This document shows, one piece after another, positions 1 to 12,263 of a stretch of DNA of 64,000 bases (its first letter is position 1; every line of letters begins with the position of its first letter). The notes under the pieces were generated by a model. The model ran no database searches, was not told where the DNA came from, and worked only from the letters and a program-made list of their open reading frames with translations. The DNA lies in assembly GCA_032209605.1 (NCBI GenBank), contig JASFXZ010000015.1, positions 558,001 to 622,000 of the forward strand. The letters are read 5' to 3'. The position numbers and the translations under genes were made by a program. Source of the stretch: Mactromeris polynyma. Lineage: Eukaryota > Mollusca > Bivalvia > Venerida > Mactridae.

Positions 1-3000
1 GAACTCAGAGAAAGTGACGTCATATCCGCATTTGATAGACGTTGCGTCAGCATTTGGACGGGTTTTCTTGATAACTGTTGGACCAAACCACCACCAGAAA
101 TCCGGTAAATACAGTTTATCTAGATAACCTGACCACAATCTTGCATATGGGTCACGTGATATCATGAACTTAAGCCCCGATTTATTTATTATGTCAATAT
201 TTTCCTTTTTTCTCAGAGGTATCACTTTGGTATTATTCCAAGGCCCAAGATGAGTGTAAATTCGAGAGATCTCATCTGGTCCCGACACTGTACCCTCGTA
301 GTCATGAGTCAAGTATCGAAAAACTTGCTTCAAGTAAGTGCAGCCAACTTTTGGGACGTCACAGTATATTAGAGAATGATCTGGTGTAGCAAGGACACTT
401 CCTACCATTTTCACATCGGTTTGCCTGCAATAGAACCCCGGGTATTTAATTTCACGTAAATTAACAAAACTAAACATTTTTTAGAAATATGGGAATTTTC
501 GAAATTCCGATGGCGATATTCACACTTCACTTTTTCTCTCCTAAATCAGTGCTCCATGGTTACCAACCAGTAAAACCGTAAGTCACTGACAGCTAAATAA
601 AACATCGATACAATTTCTCATCACAGACAAGACTATACATACGCTTACGTTATTAAAATAAAGTATATACTCAGTATAAGATAATAAAAGAAGATGACGT
701 CACAATGTAAGAAAGATAAGGAAATGTAATGCAGCCTATGTGCCACCCTGTCATTTGCTTATCTTTCTGACATTGTGACGTCATCTCCTGTCGTTAAATT
801 TTCTATAAGTACCAAACCAGAGAATATTACTACATTTCGGCGATTGAATCCTTATTAACTGGTCGAAAGGTGACACACACAAGCGTATTTGAGCGCCGAT
901 GTACGATTTCCAACCTATTATAATTTAAGTCACGTCATTTCCCAAAAACGTCACATGTGACGTCAGCATGTACTGCCAGTAAACACTATTTGCCCTATAT
1001 AGCAAAACGAAAACGAAGTGACCATATTGAGTAAATCTTGTTTCCTTCTTGCAAATAGTGACATCACATGTTGCGTTTTCTTCAAAAGACGTTTCTTACA
1101 GAAGAGGTTGTAGCTTCTTAATTCCATAGCAGCACTCGTTTACTTTTATATAATTACACGTGAAACAATTGAACATTTCTGTGTTTTATCGGACAATGTT
1201 GGCAGTATTGTTATTTGTAAAAAAATCCATTTAAAATTCCAGAATAAACAACCTACCTGAAATGTCTGTTATCTTCGTATTTCGCACATTGTTCGGTCAC
1301 GTGACGTACTCTGGCAGTGTTCACTATTTGTTGTTGTAGTATCATGTCCTGCTTTATTGGAACGTTCTGCTGAAATTTAAAAAAAATGAAAAAAGGTAAA
1401 ACTCATATTAATTGAGATAAAAGTCTGTTGAAATTTACAAATGGGCGCTATTATGGGATTTACCGCCTCTTCTGTAAGTGACGTCATTTCAAGAAAACAC
1501 ACGACGTTATGTCACAATTTGTAAGCAGGAGCCAATATATACTCAATGTGGTCACTTCGTTTTCATTTTGCCATATGGGGCAAATACTCGTATTGCTTAA
1601 TGTCGGTACATGGTGACGTCACATGTGACGTTTTCTTGAAATGACGTCACTAAAAGAAGACGTTAGATTCGTACATCAGAGCTTATTCAAAAATGAAAAA
1701 ATGTAAACTCATTTTCATTGAGATAAAATTGCATAATAAATTCAGTTTGAATACTCAATTAACTTTGTCAAATGTGTTTGACCACCAGGCATTTATGGTC
1801 TAACTCAATTTAAACCGGTATTAAATTGGAAATTTTACGACCAAGTAGTCAGGATTTTCGGTGAGGCAAAGGCTGACTCCATGAGCCTGATTAAACTGTC
1901 GATATGTATTATACATTTATATATAACTTTCCACTCGATGCTCGAACGCCTTCAAAATACGTCCAAACTTGCTTTAGATGGTGAATGTGCAATGAATGAT
2001 AATAGTGAATAGGAAGTATTTAAAAAAGGAAAATAACTCACCTGTCCATTATAGACAATCACCTGACGTGTGTCCCTCGAAACTGAATATGAAAAACAAA
2101 ACCAATACCATACAGAAACATAATGTGCTCATGCTATTTTGACATTTGTTGATTTTCAATAAATGGTTGTATGTTGGTTACGTATTAAACTAGTGACCGT
2201 TATATCGTCCCATGGACACATTAATGAGTATAAACATTGGTGCCGTCTACATATCAAAGAGTGAATAAGTTGCTATAGGGAACGCCACGTAGATAAGACA
2301 ATGCCTCCCCATACAGACTCCGGGAAAAGGAGGAGGTACAGGTAAATACGGAAGTGAACGTAGGCGCAAGACCATAAAGGACAACTAAGGAGAATTAAAG
2401 AGGACGAAAATGGATTGAATATATCACGGAACACGTCAAGAAATCTAGAAACATAAGGCCGAAAGGGGGGGTGGGGGGGAGAAAATAACATGAACATCGT
2501 ATCAAGTTACAGAATTGCACATGAGGAAAGAGGAATTTAAAATATACGGAAAATACATTATTAGAAATAATAACCGTACAGTAATAACAGCCTTGGAACG
2601 GATTGTGAGTCAACATAATTAACATCTAGCTAACCACAGTAAATCGCTATATTGTCATTGATGTTCCACACACACATACGTTGACTAAGTAGGCAATAAC
2701 TAATTATTAAATGAACTCAACCACTACGTACATAACAACAAACACACCGTGCATAATCCAGCAGGAAGAAACAGGCTGCCTCATTCTGACCTTGCTCTCA
2801 GTAACTAAATTATTTTACATCAGAATGCGACATATCCCCAAAATATTAATTCAATAACATTATGTAAAGTCAACTGGAACAATGTAGTTAATAATTAGAC
2901 ATATTCTTAAATACCAGTGTTTGAATATATTAGCTAGCAATATAATCGATATAGAAGCACGTACAATGTAGTATATCTTTAAACAACTGCCACGTTTATT

Positions 3001-5907
3001 ATGCATTTATAGGTACATGTATATGCTTTATCTCTTATATGTAATGTATGTATGTTTAGAAACCGAAATAAAATATAAAGACGCATACAAATATAAAATA
3101 TGTATTGAAAGGGGGAAATAAGTTGCTTCAGGAAACGCCACATACATAAGACAGTGTCTCTCCACGCAGACCGCCGGGAAAACAACAATCCATGACGAGG
3201 AGAATAAAGGGTACATACGCCTCGCAAGGAATGGCTTGCCCGACCATAAGGGATAACTAGGATAATCAAAGCGGACACACAGGGTAGTGGTGGAGGTGGT
3301 AGGGTTTATTGGCATGGAATACATCACAGGATAATTCAATAAAGCTTGCAACAATAGGCCGAAAGTGGGGAGAATATAACATGAACACTATATAGAGTGA
3401 AAGAATTGCGCAGAGGAAAGGGAAATTTAAAACATAAATAGAAATAAAAACCATACAGTGATTTACAGCCTCTGAACTGTCAGTACAAATACTATAAACA
3501 AATTTACGACCTTATCAAATGAGGATTAAGTTGTGTTATCAAACAGCACTATAGAAAGGAGTTTCCTCGATAATGTGAAATGACATCACAATTGCATTCC
3601 TTTAATTTGTCATTATATTTTGTTTGATCATCATAGTAATTAGCAGAGTATTTGTTTAATACAATTAAAGTTTGTTTGTTTTTATTTGTTGCACTTGTTT
3701 ATTGGATCAAAGGCAATTGTGTTCTATTGATGTAACCATCACACTTTTAATTATGTGTAAACTGTCAAGTGTACGTTGTTTAAGGTGATATATGCCCGTT
3801 AAATGCCTTGAAATGGTATTGTTATTATATACATAGGTGAATGAAACAGTATATTCTCACAATTGTCTAAAATTGGATAAGTCGTTAAGACTTATATGAA
3901 TGTATATCAGTAGGTCCTTCTTAAAATGCCTTTATCAATTAATATATGATTTTCATATAGTACCTAAGATTGCAGATGCCATAATAATTATTAAGATATA
4001 TATTCTCTTTTATCACCGATTTTGATAGAGTAATACAGGTTGAAACAAATAAATATATATAATGTGTCTTAAAACATAATGATTTCCGAACTTTGTTTAG
4101 GTTTAACCAATAACTCAACTCAATCATATGTATTGAATAAATCATTCGTAGGCCTACATGTGTATAGCATACAATACAATATATAATGTAGAGAAAGTCG
4201 TAAAAGAAATAAAAAAATATTAGTTTACAAAGAGCTTTCATGAATGTGAAACAATAGTGTTACATTAGCAAAGTGGTCAATGAAAATATATATACATGTA
4301 CATGTACCAGGTATATCTCAGTCTATCTGTACCAATAAAGAAACACAAAGTCAACATATACAGATGACATGAGGAAAGGGCAATTATTGAGTTCTAATAT
4401 CATTTGCATAATAAATTAATTTTGAAAGATTTATCAATTCAATCTTTGAGTCAGTGCTTAAATAAAGACAATGTATTGTTATGTTTGTTGACTGTGTTAC
4501 GTAATGACGCGTGCTCGCTTAGCCAGGTGATTAACAAGGTGAGAAGCCGCTGTAGCGGATGATTAGATAATATGATAAGATTTAGGAGTGCTACTATTGA
4601 TATTTATTTTTCAGAAATAAGGAATAGTTAGTTAAATACAATTATTAAAATCGACCAAATATCATTAATATAAACAGTATTTTGATATAACAAATGGTCA
4701 ATGATTAATGATCGACTATACCAATAAAGACAATGTAATTGTTATGTTTGTTGACTGTGTTACGTAACGACTCTGGGACAAGTATGATGAACGGGACATT
4801 GTATGCGAGGATTTCTGCGTGAAATCGGCGAGATAAACGGTTAAGTGTATGTGCAAGTAATTGTGACAGTGTGAATAAATAGTGTGCCAGTGTGAAATAA
4901 AAAGTGTTTCTGAGTCAATTTATGTGCCAGTTTGAATAAAAAGTGTTTGAATAGTTTGAATTGGTAAAGCAGTCTCGGCAAATTCCTGAGACTGCTTTAC
5001 CAATAATACGTATTACCATTTCCTTACATGTATAGTGTCAAATTTTCGTTTCGTTTGAACTAAACATACTCCGTGAGGTCAAATATTAACATAATGTGAG
5101 ACTAGTTACGTGCAAGAGACTTGATGTTTTATTCTATTCTATTGGCTATGTATTCGTCTTTTTTTCCTTTCTATATGCTGTATATAGTAATATAGTATTC
5201 ACTATTCTTCCTTTATGTATGTATATATTCATAAATAATTGTTTAACAATATATCTCCAGAAAATGGAGGCAATAAAGTTATGTTTATATAAATAAATAA
5301 TGTTTGAGTGTAAGTGACAGCGTAATTAGACTTAATTAGAATAACGAATCACATCATCAATTAAATACCAATTAAATTCCACCTGCAGTTTTAGGCCCAA
5401 TAAAATGTGATAGAATGACTGTGTGTATTTTGTGTGTATATATCTTTATTAGTATTCATTTTGGAATGTAAATAAACTTAAAAAATAAACTTAAACAACG
5501 TGATTGTCAACATTTTTCCAGGTAACAAATGTGATAATTGTCCAATTAAAAACATATTCGAGGGGTTGAAAAGTCTAGGTTTATTAGGGGTCGAAAAGTC
5601 TTGATTTTAACAGGGGTTGTTAGTCTTAGGCTAATTAGGGTTTGAAAATGACAGTGGGGTTGAAAAGTCTTGGATATTTTACCTTAGGGGTTGAAAAGTC
5701 TTGGGGTTGAAAAGTCTTGGGGTTGAAAAGTCTCGATACCGTATATATACGCCTTATGGTTTCACTTCAAACATTACAACTTTACATACCTGTCGGTGAT
5801 GGATCATGTTTGTAGTGAAGGATCAAATACATGTTCATTAGAATAAAAACAGCGGCGACAAACCGTGGAACCTTTATCGGTCGTAGCCATATCGACATCA
5901 CTGTCAT
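1..5907 (-). CDS. Carbohydrate sulfotransferase, gene copy 1 (3' end outside window)
   Basis: Minus-strand gene, join of 5790-5907, 2042-2082, 1257-1369 and 1-469 (exon 4 continues beyond the window). Exon 1 encodes a short basic tail and the hydrophobic anchor FVAAVFILMNMYLILHY. Exons 2 and 3 encode a stem. Exon 4 carries the PAPS-binding motifs. Splice phases fit: exon 1 ends with one spare base, exon 2 starts with two; exon 3 starts in phase 0 and ends with two, exon 4 starts with one. All introns are GT-AG on the minus strand. The visible part codes for about 247 residues. The exon 4 part reads identically to gene 3 (55074-56178), not to its neighbour gene 2. The family (Sulfotransfer_2, CHST8-14-like) transfers sulfate from PAPS to sugar hydroxyls in the Golgi lumen; the exact acceptor cannot be told from sequence. 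Confidence 0.82.
692..786. repeat. TGACGTCA hairpin in intron 3, copy 1
   Basis: Two 35-bp arms (692-726 and 752-786) are inverted repeats with two mismatches around a 25-bp loop. Each arm contains TGACGTCA, the full CRE palindrome. It is probably a tiny MITE; a regulatory role is speculation. Confidence 0.75.
929..1099 (-). mobile_element. Fold-back MITE, intron 3 side of exon 3 (gene 1)
   Basis: About 170 bp, related in reverse orientation to 1478-1650. It includes CGTCACATGTGACGTCA, a CACTTCGTTTTC-type core on the opposite strand and CGTTTTCTTCAAAAGACG. The similarity extends a few bases into the flank (CCTCTTCTGTAAG), so the pair may come from an inverted duplication rather than from two insertions. 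Confidence 0.65.
1478..1650 (+). mobile_element. Fold-back MITE, intron 2 side of exon 3 (gene 1)
   Basis: 173 bp with terminal inverted repeats GTGACGTCATTTCAAGAAAA at both ends, carrying several TGACGTCA motifs. Non-coding. Together with 929-1099 it places exon 3 (1257-1369) inside an inverted-repeat pair. Confidence 0.75.
2270..2700 (+). repeat. Dispersed ~450-bp repeat, intron 1 of gene 1, copy a
   Basis: Starts GGGAACGCCAC and ends near GACTAAGTAGGCAATAAC. Internal landmarks are ATAAGACA..GCCTC, a GGCCGAAAG stretch and AACCGTACAG. Related copies lie at 3127, 12597 and, inverted, at 6329. No ORF of note and no RT or transposase. It behaves like a SINE or MITE family, but no pol III box or clean terminal repeat was identified. 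Confidence 0.7.
3127..3485 (+). repeat. Dispersed ~450-bp repeat, intron 1 of gene 1, copy b
   Basis: Begins AGGAAACGCCACATACATAAG and is truncated at its right end near CTGTCAGTACAAAT. It has an extra GGTGGAGGTGGTAGGG stretch compared with the copy at 2270. Confidence 0.7.
4461..4768. repeat. Short direct repeats in intron 1 (unit 1)
   Basis: AATAAAGACAATGTA(A)TTGTTATG... through GTGTTACGTAA occurs at 4461-4506 and again at 4733-4768, in the same orientation. Conserved in the other two units (near 30897 and 31157, and near 60190 and 60452). They could be debris of a small element flanked by direct repeats. Confidence 0.55.
4961..5003. repeat. Perfect 16-bp-stem hairpin, intron 1 of gene 1
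   Basis: TTGGTAAAGCAGTCTC (4961-4976) is perfectly inverted at 4988-5003 with an 11-nt loop. Same at 31396-31438 and 60688-60730. Confidence 0.8.
5562..5733. repeat. GGGGTTGAAAAGTCT degenerate array beside exon 1 (gene 1)
   Basis: Seven or so copies of GGGGTTGAAAAGTCT(TG), the last three in direct tandem with an 18-bp period. It ends about 57 bp inside intron 1 from the exon 1 donor. Confidence 0.75.
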
Positions 5908-6328
5908 GTTTGTAGGGTGTGTGCCTTGTTTCCAGGCTGAAATGGATCAACACATTCCAATTGTACCAAAATGAATCAGTTCGGCGAATCAATATTGACC
6001 CCTTCGTTTTGTTTTGTTTGAACGCTACTAATTTCCTCAAATTTAATTTACCCACCCAGTAAGTCCATATCCAAGGGACTGTCCAGCCCTTTTCCCTATC
6101 ACTAGTATATAAGAATTGTTTAATCATTAACTACATTATCCGGTTGACATTACTTTACATTAAGTTATTAATTTGATATTTTATGGTTATTTCACATTCT
6201 GATATCAATAACTTAGTTAGTGGGAGCGAGGTCAGTATAAGGCGGCTTATTCCTTCGTACTGAATTAATTACGGTTTGTCTGATGTTATGTACGTAATGG
6301 TTGATTGCTTTTAATGATTTGTTACTGC
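5908..6328. other. 5' flank of gene 1
   Basis: Immediate upstream DNA of gene 1 (minus strand). A CTTATATAC stretch near 6110 could be TATA-like, but no promoter element is convincing. Equivalent flanks are 32343-32757 and 61635-61996. Confidence 0.3.
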
Positions 6329-6783
6329 CTACTTAGTCAATTTATGTATACATGTATATGTTGGAAATCAATGACCATACAGCTATTAAGTGTGAGGTTC
6401 GCTGTTAATTCGATTTAAACCCCTTATTATTTACTGACAGTTCCAAGGCTGTAATTCGCTGTATGGTTATTATTTCTTTTTGTGTTTTGAATGTATGTTA
6501 TATTTCACTTTCCCCTGTGCAACCTGTTCACTTTATATAGTGTTCAGGTTAATTTCTGTTCAGTTTCGGCCTATTGTTGCCAGATTTCTTGAATTGGCCT
6601 CAGGAAAACTGCATGTACAAATGTATATACAGGTCACTTGTCCTGTAATCTTTTCCATCCATTAATCCCCCCTTCACTGTTTGTCCTCTTTGATTCTTCT
6701 AGTTATTCCTTATAATCTATCAGGCCATTCCTTGCGCCTCTGTGTGGGGAGGCACTGTCTTATGTACGTGGCGTTCCCTGTTT
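6329..6783 (-). repeat. Dispersed ~450-bp repeat upstream of gene 1 (inverted copy)
   Basis: Reverse-oriented member: right-end GTTACTGCCTACTTAG at 6326 and left-end GGCGTTCCCTG at 6774. With the two intron 1 copies it brackets exon 1 in inverted orientation. Confidence 0.7.
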
Positions 6784-7258
6784 CCATTTATCCTCTCTCT
6801 TTTATATCTGTTTAAATAATACTTTGGTCATTGTTCCGATAAGACATGTACAGTGTTGCAATCCTTACTTAAAGATACATGTAATATGTACTGTCAATTC
6901 ATATTCATTATCACTATGTGATTATCACATATTTAAGCGTGTATCAATGAATTGTTGGCTACATCGAGTGGTTTAGTGATTTAAATTTTAAAAATACTTT
7001 TAGGCGGGGAGATAATTTTCAAATTAAATACAAACATACGTCCTTTGGAGTATACATCTTAATACTACACTAAAACTTCCCGCTTATTTACATATTATTT
7101 ATTTATTGTCATTTTTTCTCTATTTTAATAGCAACATTACAAATTAAACAAAAAAATTTATAATGAGTCACCATTATGTTTCTAGATATCTACACAACTA
7201 CATGTACATTAATTATGAGTTTATTTACTTAAATTACTTATATACGCGAATAAAATTA
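6784..7258. other. AT-rich spacer upstream of gene 1
   Basis: No gene or named repeat seen. Counterparts are 33213-33679 and 62141-62615. Confidence 0.5.
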
Positions 7259-8144
7259 CAGTATCTGATATCAGGTGGTCCCGAGTAAAAATGTCGGATA
7301 TAGCTGGTTGTCGGATATAGCAGGTTGTCGGATAAACAGGTTTTTCAGCAGTGAGGAAGTTGAAGTGAACGTTTATTAAATACATGAGCAAGTACTAGTC
7401 GATGTGATATCTCACAAATGTAAAACTTTATTCAGCAAAGTTTTGAAATGGTCAGTAACATAATTAATGATGACACAGTTAACATTTATATAATGTACAT
7501 GTATGCAAATGAACAATAATAGCATGTTTAAAATCAATCGCTCATTTTCTGTTCTAAACTAAGAATGTTTCTTCTCCTCTTAGGTGATGGCACTTCTGTG
7601 TCACTAATCTCTATGTGTTTCTTGGTGTAGCCATTTTGCAATGCGTGTAGAAACAACGTTTAAATGTATAATGCAAAAACTTGAACAGTTTATGATTTTA
7701 ACATTTTATTGTGATATTGAACATAATTATAGAACTTATAGAAACAGAGCAGCAAAGATCAATAGTTTTCCTTCTTTATTTGGATACTTAACACAACTCG
7801 TGCTTAAGCATGCAAACAATCAGTGATTAATTTTCAAATGTATCGGTATGGTATAAATTGCATTAAAAACCATGACCATGACGACAGTTGACCTAATCGT
7901 TAGACGCTCGCGAGTAAGGCGATCATCTGTAGCAATTTTAAGTGTCGAATATAAATATTGTGAAATACATGTATTGTATGCTAGCGGGACTGCCAATTAG
8001 TTTCGGATGTCGTGACTCGCAGTTTCCGTTATCAGAAGGTTTATGTTATAAAGATTATATAGCAGATTTGCCGTGACCGACTAGAAATGTCGGATACAGC
8101 AGTTTGTCGTTATCAACAGGTGTCGGTATCGGCAGTTTGCACTG
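7259..8144. mobile_element. Possible pogo/Tc1-type non-autonomous element (unit 1)
   Basis: Bounded by TA|CAGT... on the left and ...CACTG|TA on the right, 886 bp, with related TGTCGGATA(T/C)AGCAG motifs near both ends. The termini beyond CAGT/ACTG are not clean inverted repeats, so the call is tentative. Units 2 and 3 keep only the left part, where the 17-bp motif has expanded. Confidence 0.35.
7293..7341. repeat. 17-bp VNTR, 3 copies (unit 1)
   Basis: Unit GTCGGATATAGCAGGTT. About 1.4 kb upstream of the gene 1 start codon. Confidence 0.8.
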
Positions 8145-8239
8145 TAATATTTCTTTTTAGGAAAATTGTTCCTGAATACAAACATGCTCCAGCTCTAAAA
8201 TATAGAAAAGCCTGACTATTTACATGTAAAACACATGTT

Positions 8240-10874
8240 GGGCCCGTTTATCAATATTCGTACGAATAAGCGTTCGTAAGATACGAAATGTTCGTAAGAA
8301 TTGTCTTACGAAAATACTTACGACCGTTTTATCAACGCGGTCGTAAGTATGACAGTGATCTTACGAATAAGAATGTTCGTGCGCACAGTAAATCAGTACA
8401 CGCTCTTCACGGACGTATCTCGCGGATGTCAGGACACTACGGATCAGGGGCATTACGGACCAGACACTTCGGACCATATTAAGGGATATAACGGACCAAG
8501 CATTTTCTTAAAAAGAGACATTCAATATTTTTTCCCTTTAACGAATGCAGAAACTGATTGTTATATAATCATTGATCGTGATTTTATGGTAAATTCGAGG
8601 AATATCAACCAATATTTAACACAGCATATGTTTTGCATGGCGCACTGGATCATTTCCTTGAATAAAAGGAGCCCAAAATTATGAATTAAAGACGTTTTAG
8701 GCATTGTAGCAACAGCACTGAATGAGCCCATTCAAATATGAGTCAGATACATTTTTAACACAGCGTATATGTTTGCATATCACGCGCACAAATATGTTGG
8801 TCTCTTAATGTATTACGTATAAATTTGAAAGATTGCATTATTTCCTTGTGACTCATCAAAGTCTAAAGAAAGAATGCATACATGCATGATATTGTGTTGC
8901 ATTTATGCAAACATAATCTAGCCAACTTATTCAAAATACTCAAAAGAATACCTTGTCAGTTTTAGTTTGAAAGGTAATTCTTTATACAGATAATATGAAT
9001 TCAAAGCTTATAACATGTAAACATGCAATTATATCCACCAGTAGATTGAAACGTTTGCAATGAAATAAAATTGATGTAATTTGTAATATAAGTCGACTGA
9101 GTTAACCATATCTCATTTTATAAGTTAAATCATGATTTATGTATTGATAACAAATGGTTAAAATGAACTAAATAGAACATTCTTCTATATTTAAAATGAA
9201 ATGTTCATGTTGTGACATAAAACTGTAAAATTATAGAATATATGGAAAAATATTCACATTTTTTAAATCAGAAAGAAGTTCTGTTCTTCTTCAACTATTT
9301 TGAAGTTTTAATAATACTAACCGATATATAGACATGCACATTTTTCTTCATCAAAAACATTTCACGTTTTCATTGTGCCATTTAAAAAAAAAATACCACC
9401 TTAGCCTTAAAAGTTTAATTATTGTCATTTATTAAAAAAAACTTTAAAGCGGCAAGGCATATTCATGTAAAAAACTAGGCAAACTAACTTCTCAGAGAAA
9501 GACGACAAAACTTCGATGGACAGCTGCTTAACAGTACTGGGACAACGTATGAGAACACTGAACAGTATTCAATAAGATATGCCGGCAGATATACCGGCAG
9601 ATATGCCTGCCTTATATGTCTTAAAACATCATGGGTGATCGGGTTTGCTATTGCAGGCCTGATGACTAATTATATAAGATGCGAATCTTTACCCAACAGG
9701 GGCTGGTCATAAGAGGTTCGAACTTAAACATGAAAGTAATGTAGTGGTGTGGCGCTTGATGAGGTGCTCTAAACCACGTACCCTCTACACCATCAGGGCG
9801 CTCTACCAACTATACCGACAAGTTGGCTGTATCACCCACAACGCTGCTCTCCTCCCACTTACGTCACTATACTACTGCTACCTTCATATAAATGCAGATG
9901 GATACAACCCAGTGTGGGGCTCGACCCCTTCCCAACTCTCGCATGGTGCTCTACCGTTTAATCACACTCTACTACACAGCTTAAGAACTAGTACATTGAG
10001 TGGTATTCTAGCTCAGAAGAATAAAAACTTGCCTAAATAATTTATTATTTTCTTGAGTTTGAACTAGCGGATTTAATTTATTGAGGATTTAATACTCTAT
10101 TTTGCAGTCAAATGTCATTGAGGATGTCATTCAGCTGGTGATGTTAATGATGCAGACTGTTAAAGAAAATGTGAAGAGCTGCTTAAAGTCACAACCACTG
10201 TAATTCTAATGATGTATAAGAGTTCATGATATAAATAGTAACAATCAAACAAACCTTTAAATTGCCAAATGATAATAATTAACCTGTCTTAATATATATT
10301 CATCCAGTTCGTGTCTTAACAGTTTAAAATTAGACTTAACAGTAATCAAATAACAATATTCAATTTAAAGGTTGTATGACATTGTTGATTCTGTACTTTT
10401 AATGTAAACCATACATTTTATATCCATGTACAATGCCACATACACAAGTCTTATTCCATCTTCAAATTATTTTTTGGTTGTCAGTAGTTTTACTATGTGA
10501 CTGATTATATATCTTTGAATGACTACTGTATCAGCTAGTATGTATGGAATCATCTTATACTTAGAAGATAACAATAAATACTTATTAATATATTTATTTA
10601 TTTTTTTCAGAAATGCCAGACAGTTTCATGTGATATGAAGTAGATGAATTGATAAAAAAGTTCATAACTGTTGTTGATTAATGTGAAATATTGATATCAT
10701 TTTTTACGAACGTAACGAATGCCTATAACCATTCTAAGCATTTTCGTTAAAATTTACGAATTCGTAGCGACTGCATGCGTACGAAAATTGTGATAAAACG
10801 CTCTTGAGATCGTAAAATGTCGTAAGAAAATCTTACAAAAATTGCGTGCGTAAGAACGTTGATAAAACGGGCCC
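8240..10874. mobile_element. GGGCCCG-ended DNA transposon, intact termini (unit 1)
   Basis: 2,635 bp. The left end GGGCCCGTTTATCAA and the right end (reverse complement GGGCCCGTTTTATCAACGTT) are inverted. Both subterminal regions are crowded with TTCGTAAG/CTTACGAA motifs. Flanks GTT|...|GTT (8237-8239 and 10875-10877) fit a 3-bp target duplication, which with GG-starting ends suggests a PIF/Harbinger-like element (inference). No transposase is seen, so it is non-autonomous. It contains the tRNA-like modules at 9762-9966. Confidence 0.6.
9762..9966 (-). repeat. Two tandem tRNA-like modules (SINE-like), unit 1
   Basis: On the minus strand, GGTAGAGCACC ... AGGGGTCGAGCCCC (9911-9966) and then TAGTTGGTAGAGCGCCC ... 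GTGGTTTAGAGCACC (9762-9817) resemble D-arm/A-box, anticodon arm and T-arm/B-box of tRNAs. Neither closes an acceptor stem that I can see, so they are not functional tRNA genes. The second B box is decayed here but reads GGTTTCGAGCACC in unit 2. Confidence 0.5.
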
Positions 10875-12263
10875 GTTTGGAGCTTTATGTTTCGCATGAA
10901 TTAAACTAACAATTATCGACCCATTTTATTTACAACCCGATCACATGAAGTGCTATTATTAAACAAGACATACTTTTAAAAGAAGATAAACGGCGTAGAT
11001 AGAATGATGTCTTCCGGTGTGTTAAATCAAATAATGTTTTTGCAACAAGTTGAAAAATAAATCCTTACACACATTAATTAGGTTCTATATATTCTATAAT
11101 TATGGACCTGACTTATCAGGGTTATTTAATATGTGTGCTGTTTTCTCGAAGATTAGTGCCCCTAAGCAGAAATGTCATTGCACGTTCATTCAGCACACAT
11201 ATTACTTACATAATTTTTTATTTTAAACTAAAAAACATTATTGTAAACCATTACAAAGTATGTGCATTAAAACAGATGTCAATGATCTGGATCATCCGAA
11301 AGCTTTCTCAATAGATTCGTGCACCTGTCAACTCTGCCTCGTGCTGGTTTGTAAACAATGTGATGACGTTAACATTATGCATCCAACTAATAATGTTGGA
11401 ACCTTGTTTGGTGCCTCTTGGGTAAACGAAAACCCCGTTTGGTGCCTCTAGGGTGAAAATATAATTGGTCAGATTTGAAAAGCCCGCTTCGAGGACAACA
11501 TTTGGTTGGTCAAAAATGTAGGTCAAAATCAATGTTGCACAGCTACGCCGAAAAAAACCAGCATATTCATTGAGCTGTGTTACATTATCTGTGTGGATGA
11601 GATTGTTATGTTCACAACCAGTTCTGGCGTTTAAATCACCATTAAACTATATCATAATTCAATGTAATTTTCTACAAGAATCTCTCCAAGACTGTGTAAA
11701 CCGGATTGGTCACATGTTCGAGATTACGGATACTCTTCTTGAGGAAAACACATGATGTCCTTCCTGCTTCGAACTAGTTGACAACCTATTTTTAAAATAG
11801 TTTCGTACTCAAATTTTCTCATAAACGTTTTACAAATGTTGATAAGGTTTTTCTCACGAAAACAGTTACTCCACCCATACACCATCCATCGACATTGGAC
11901 AGTTTCGCTTTACTACATATTTAATCTTAATTTAGCATATATTGTGTGCAGAACCTGATGTTAACATCTCAAGTTTCTACAAAACTAATTAAATGGTATT
12001 GTGATATAGAAGTAATAACATCTTAAACCAGGAATTTCGATCTAAGACCTTCGGTGTTCCAACTCAGAAATATTAGAAAAATAAGTTCATGACTACAGCC
12101 TTTACCACACTCCTAAATGTCATTATTCATAGCAGTAGAAGGGTCAATGTCCGGCGTCTCGATATTCATGCCTGTCTGCTCACTACCCTTCGTTACCAAT
12201 CGACTTTCGTAATACTGTACGTCCAAACTCCAAAAATATGTAGACATATACGCAGTCACATAA

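Noticed and set aside
5804..6127. 107-codon minus-strand ORF
   Set aside because: It overlaps exon 1 of gene 1 in another frame. The exon 1 frame has the membrane anchor and a phase that fits exon 2; this ORF has neither.
9762..9966. Functional tRNA genes
   Set aside because: A- and B-box-like motifs are present, but no acceptor stem closes and the copies decay between units.
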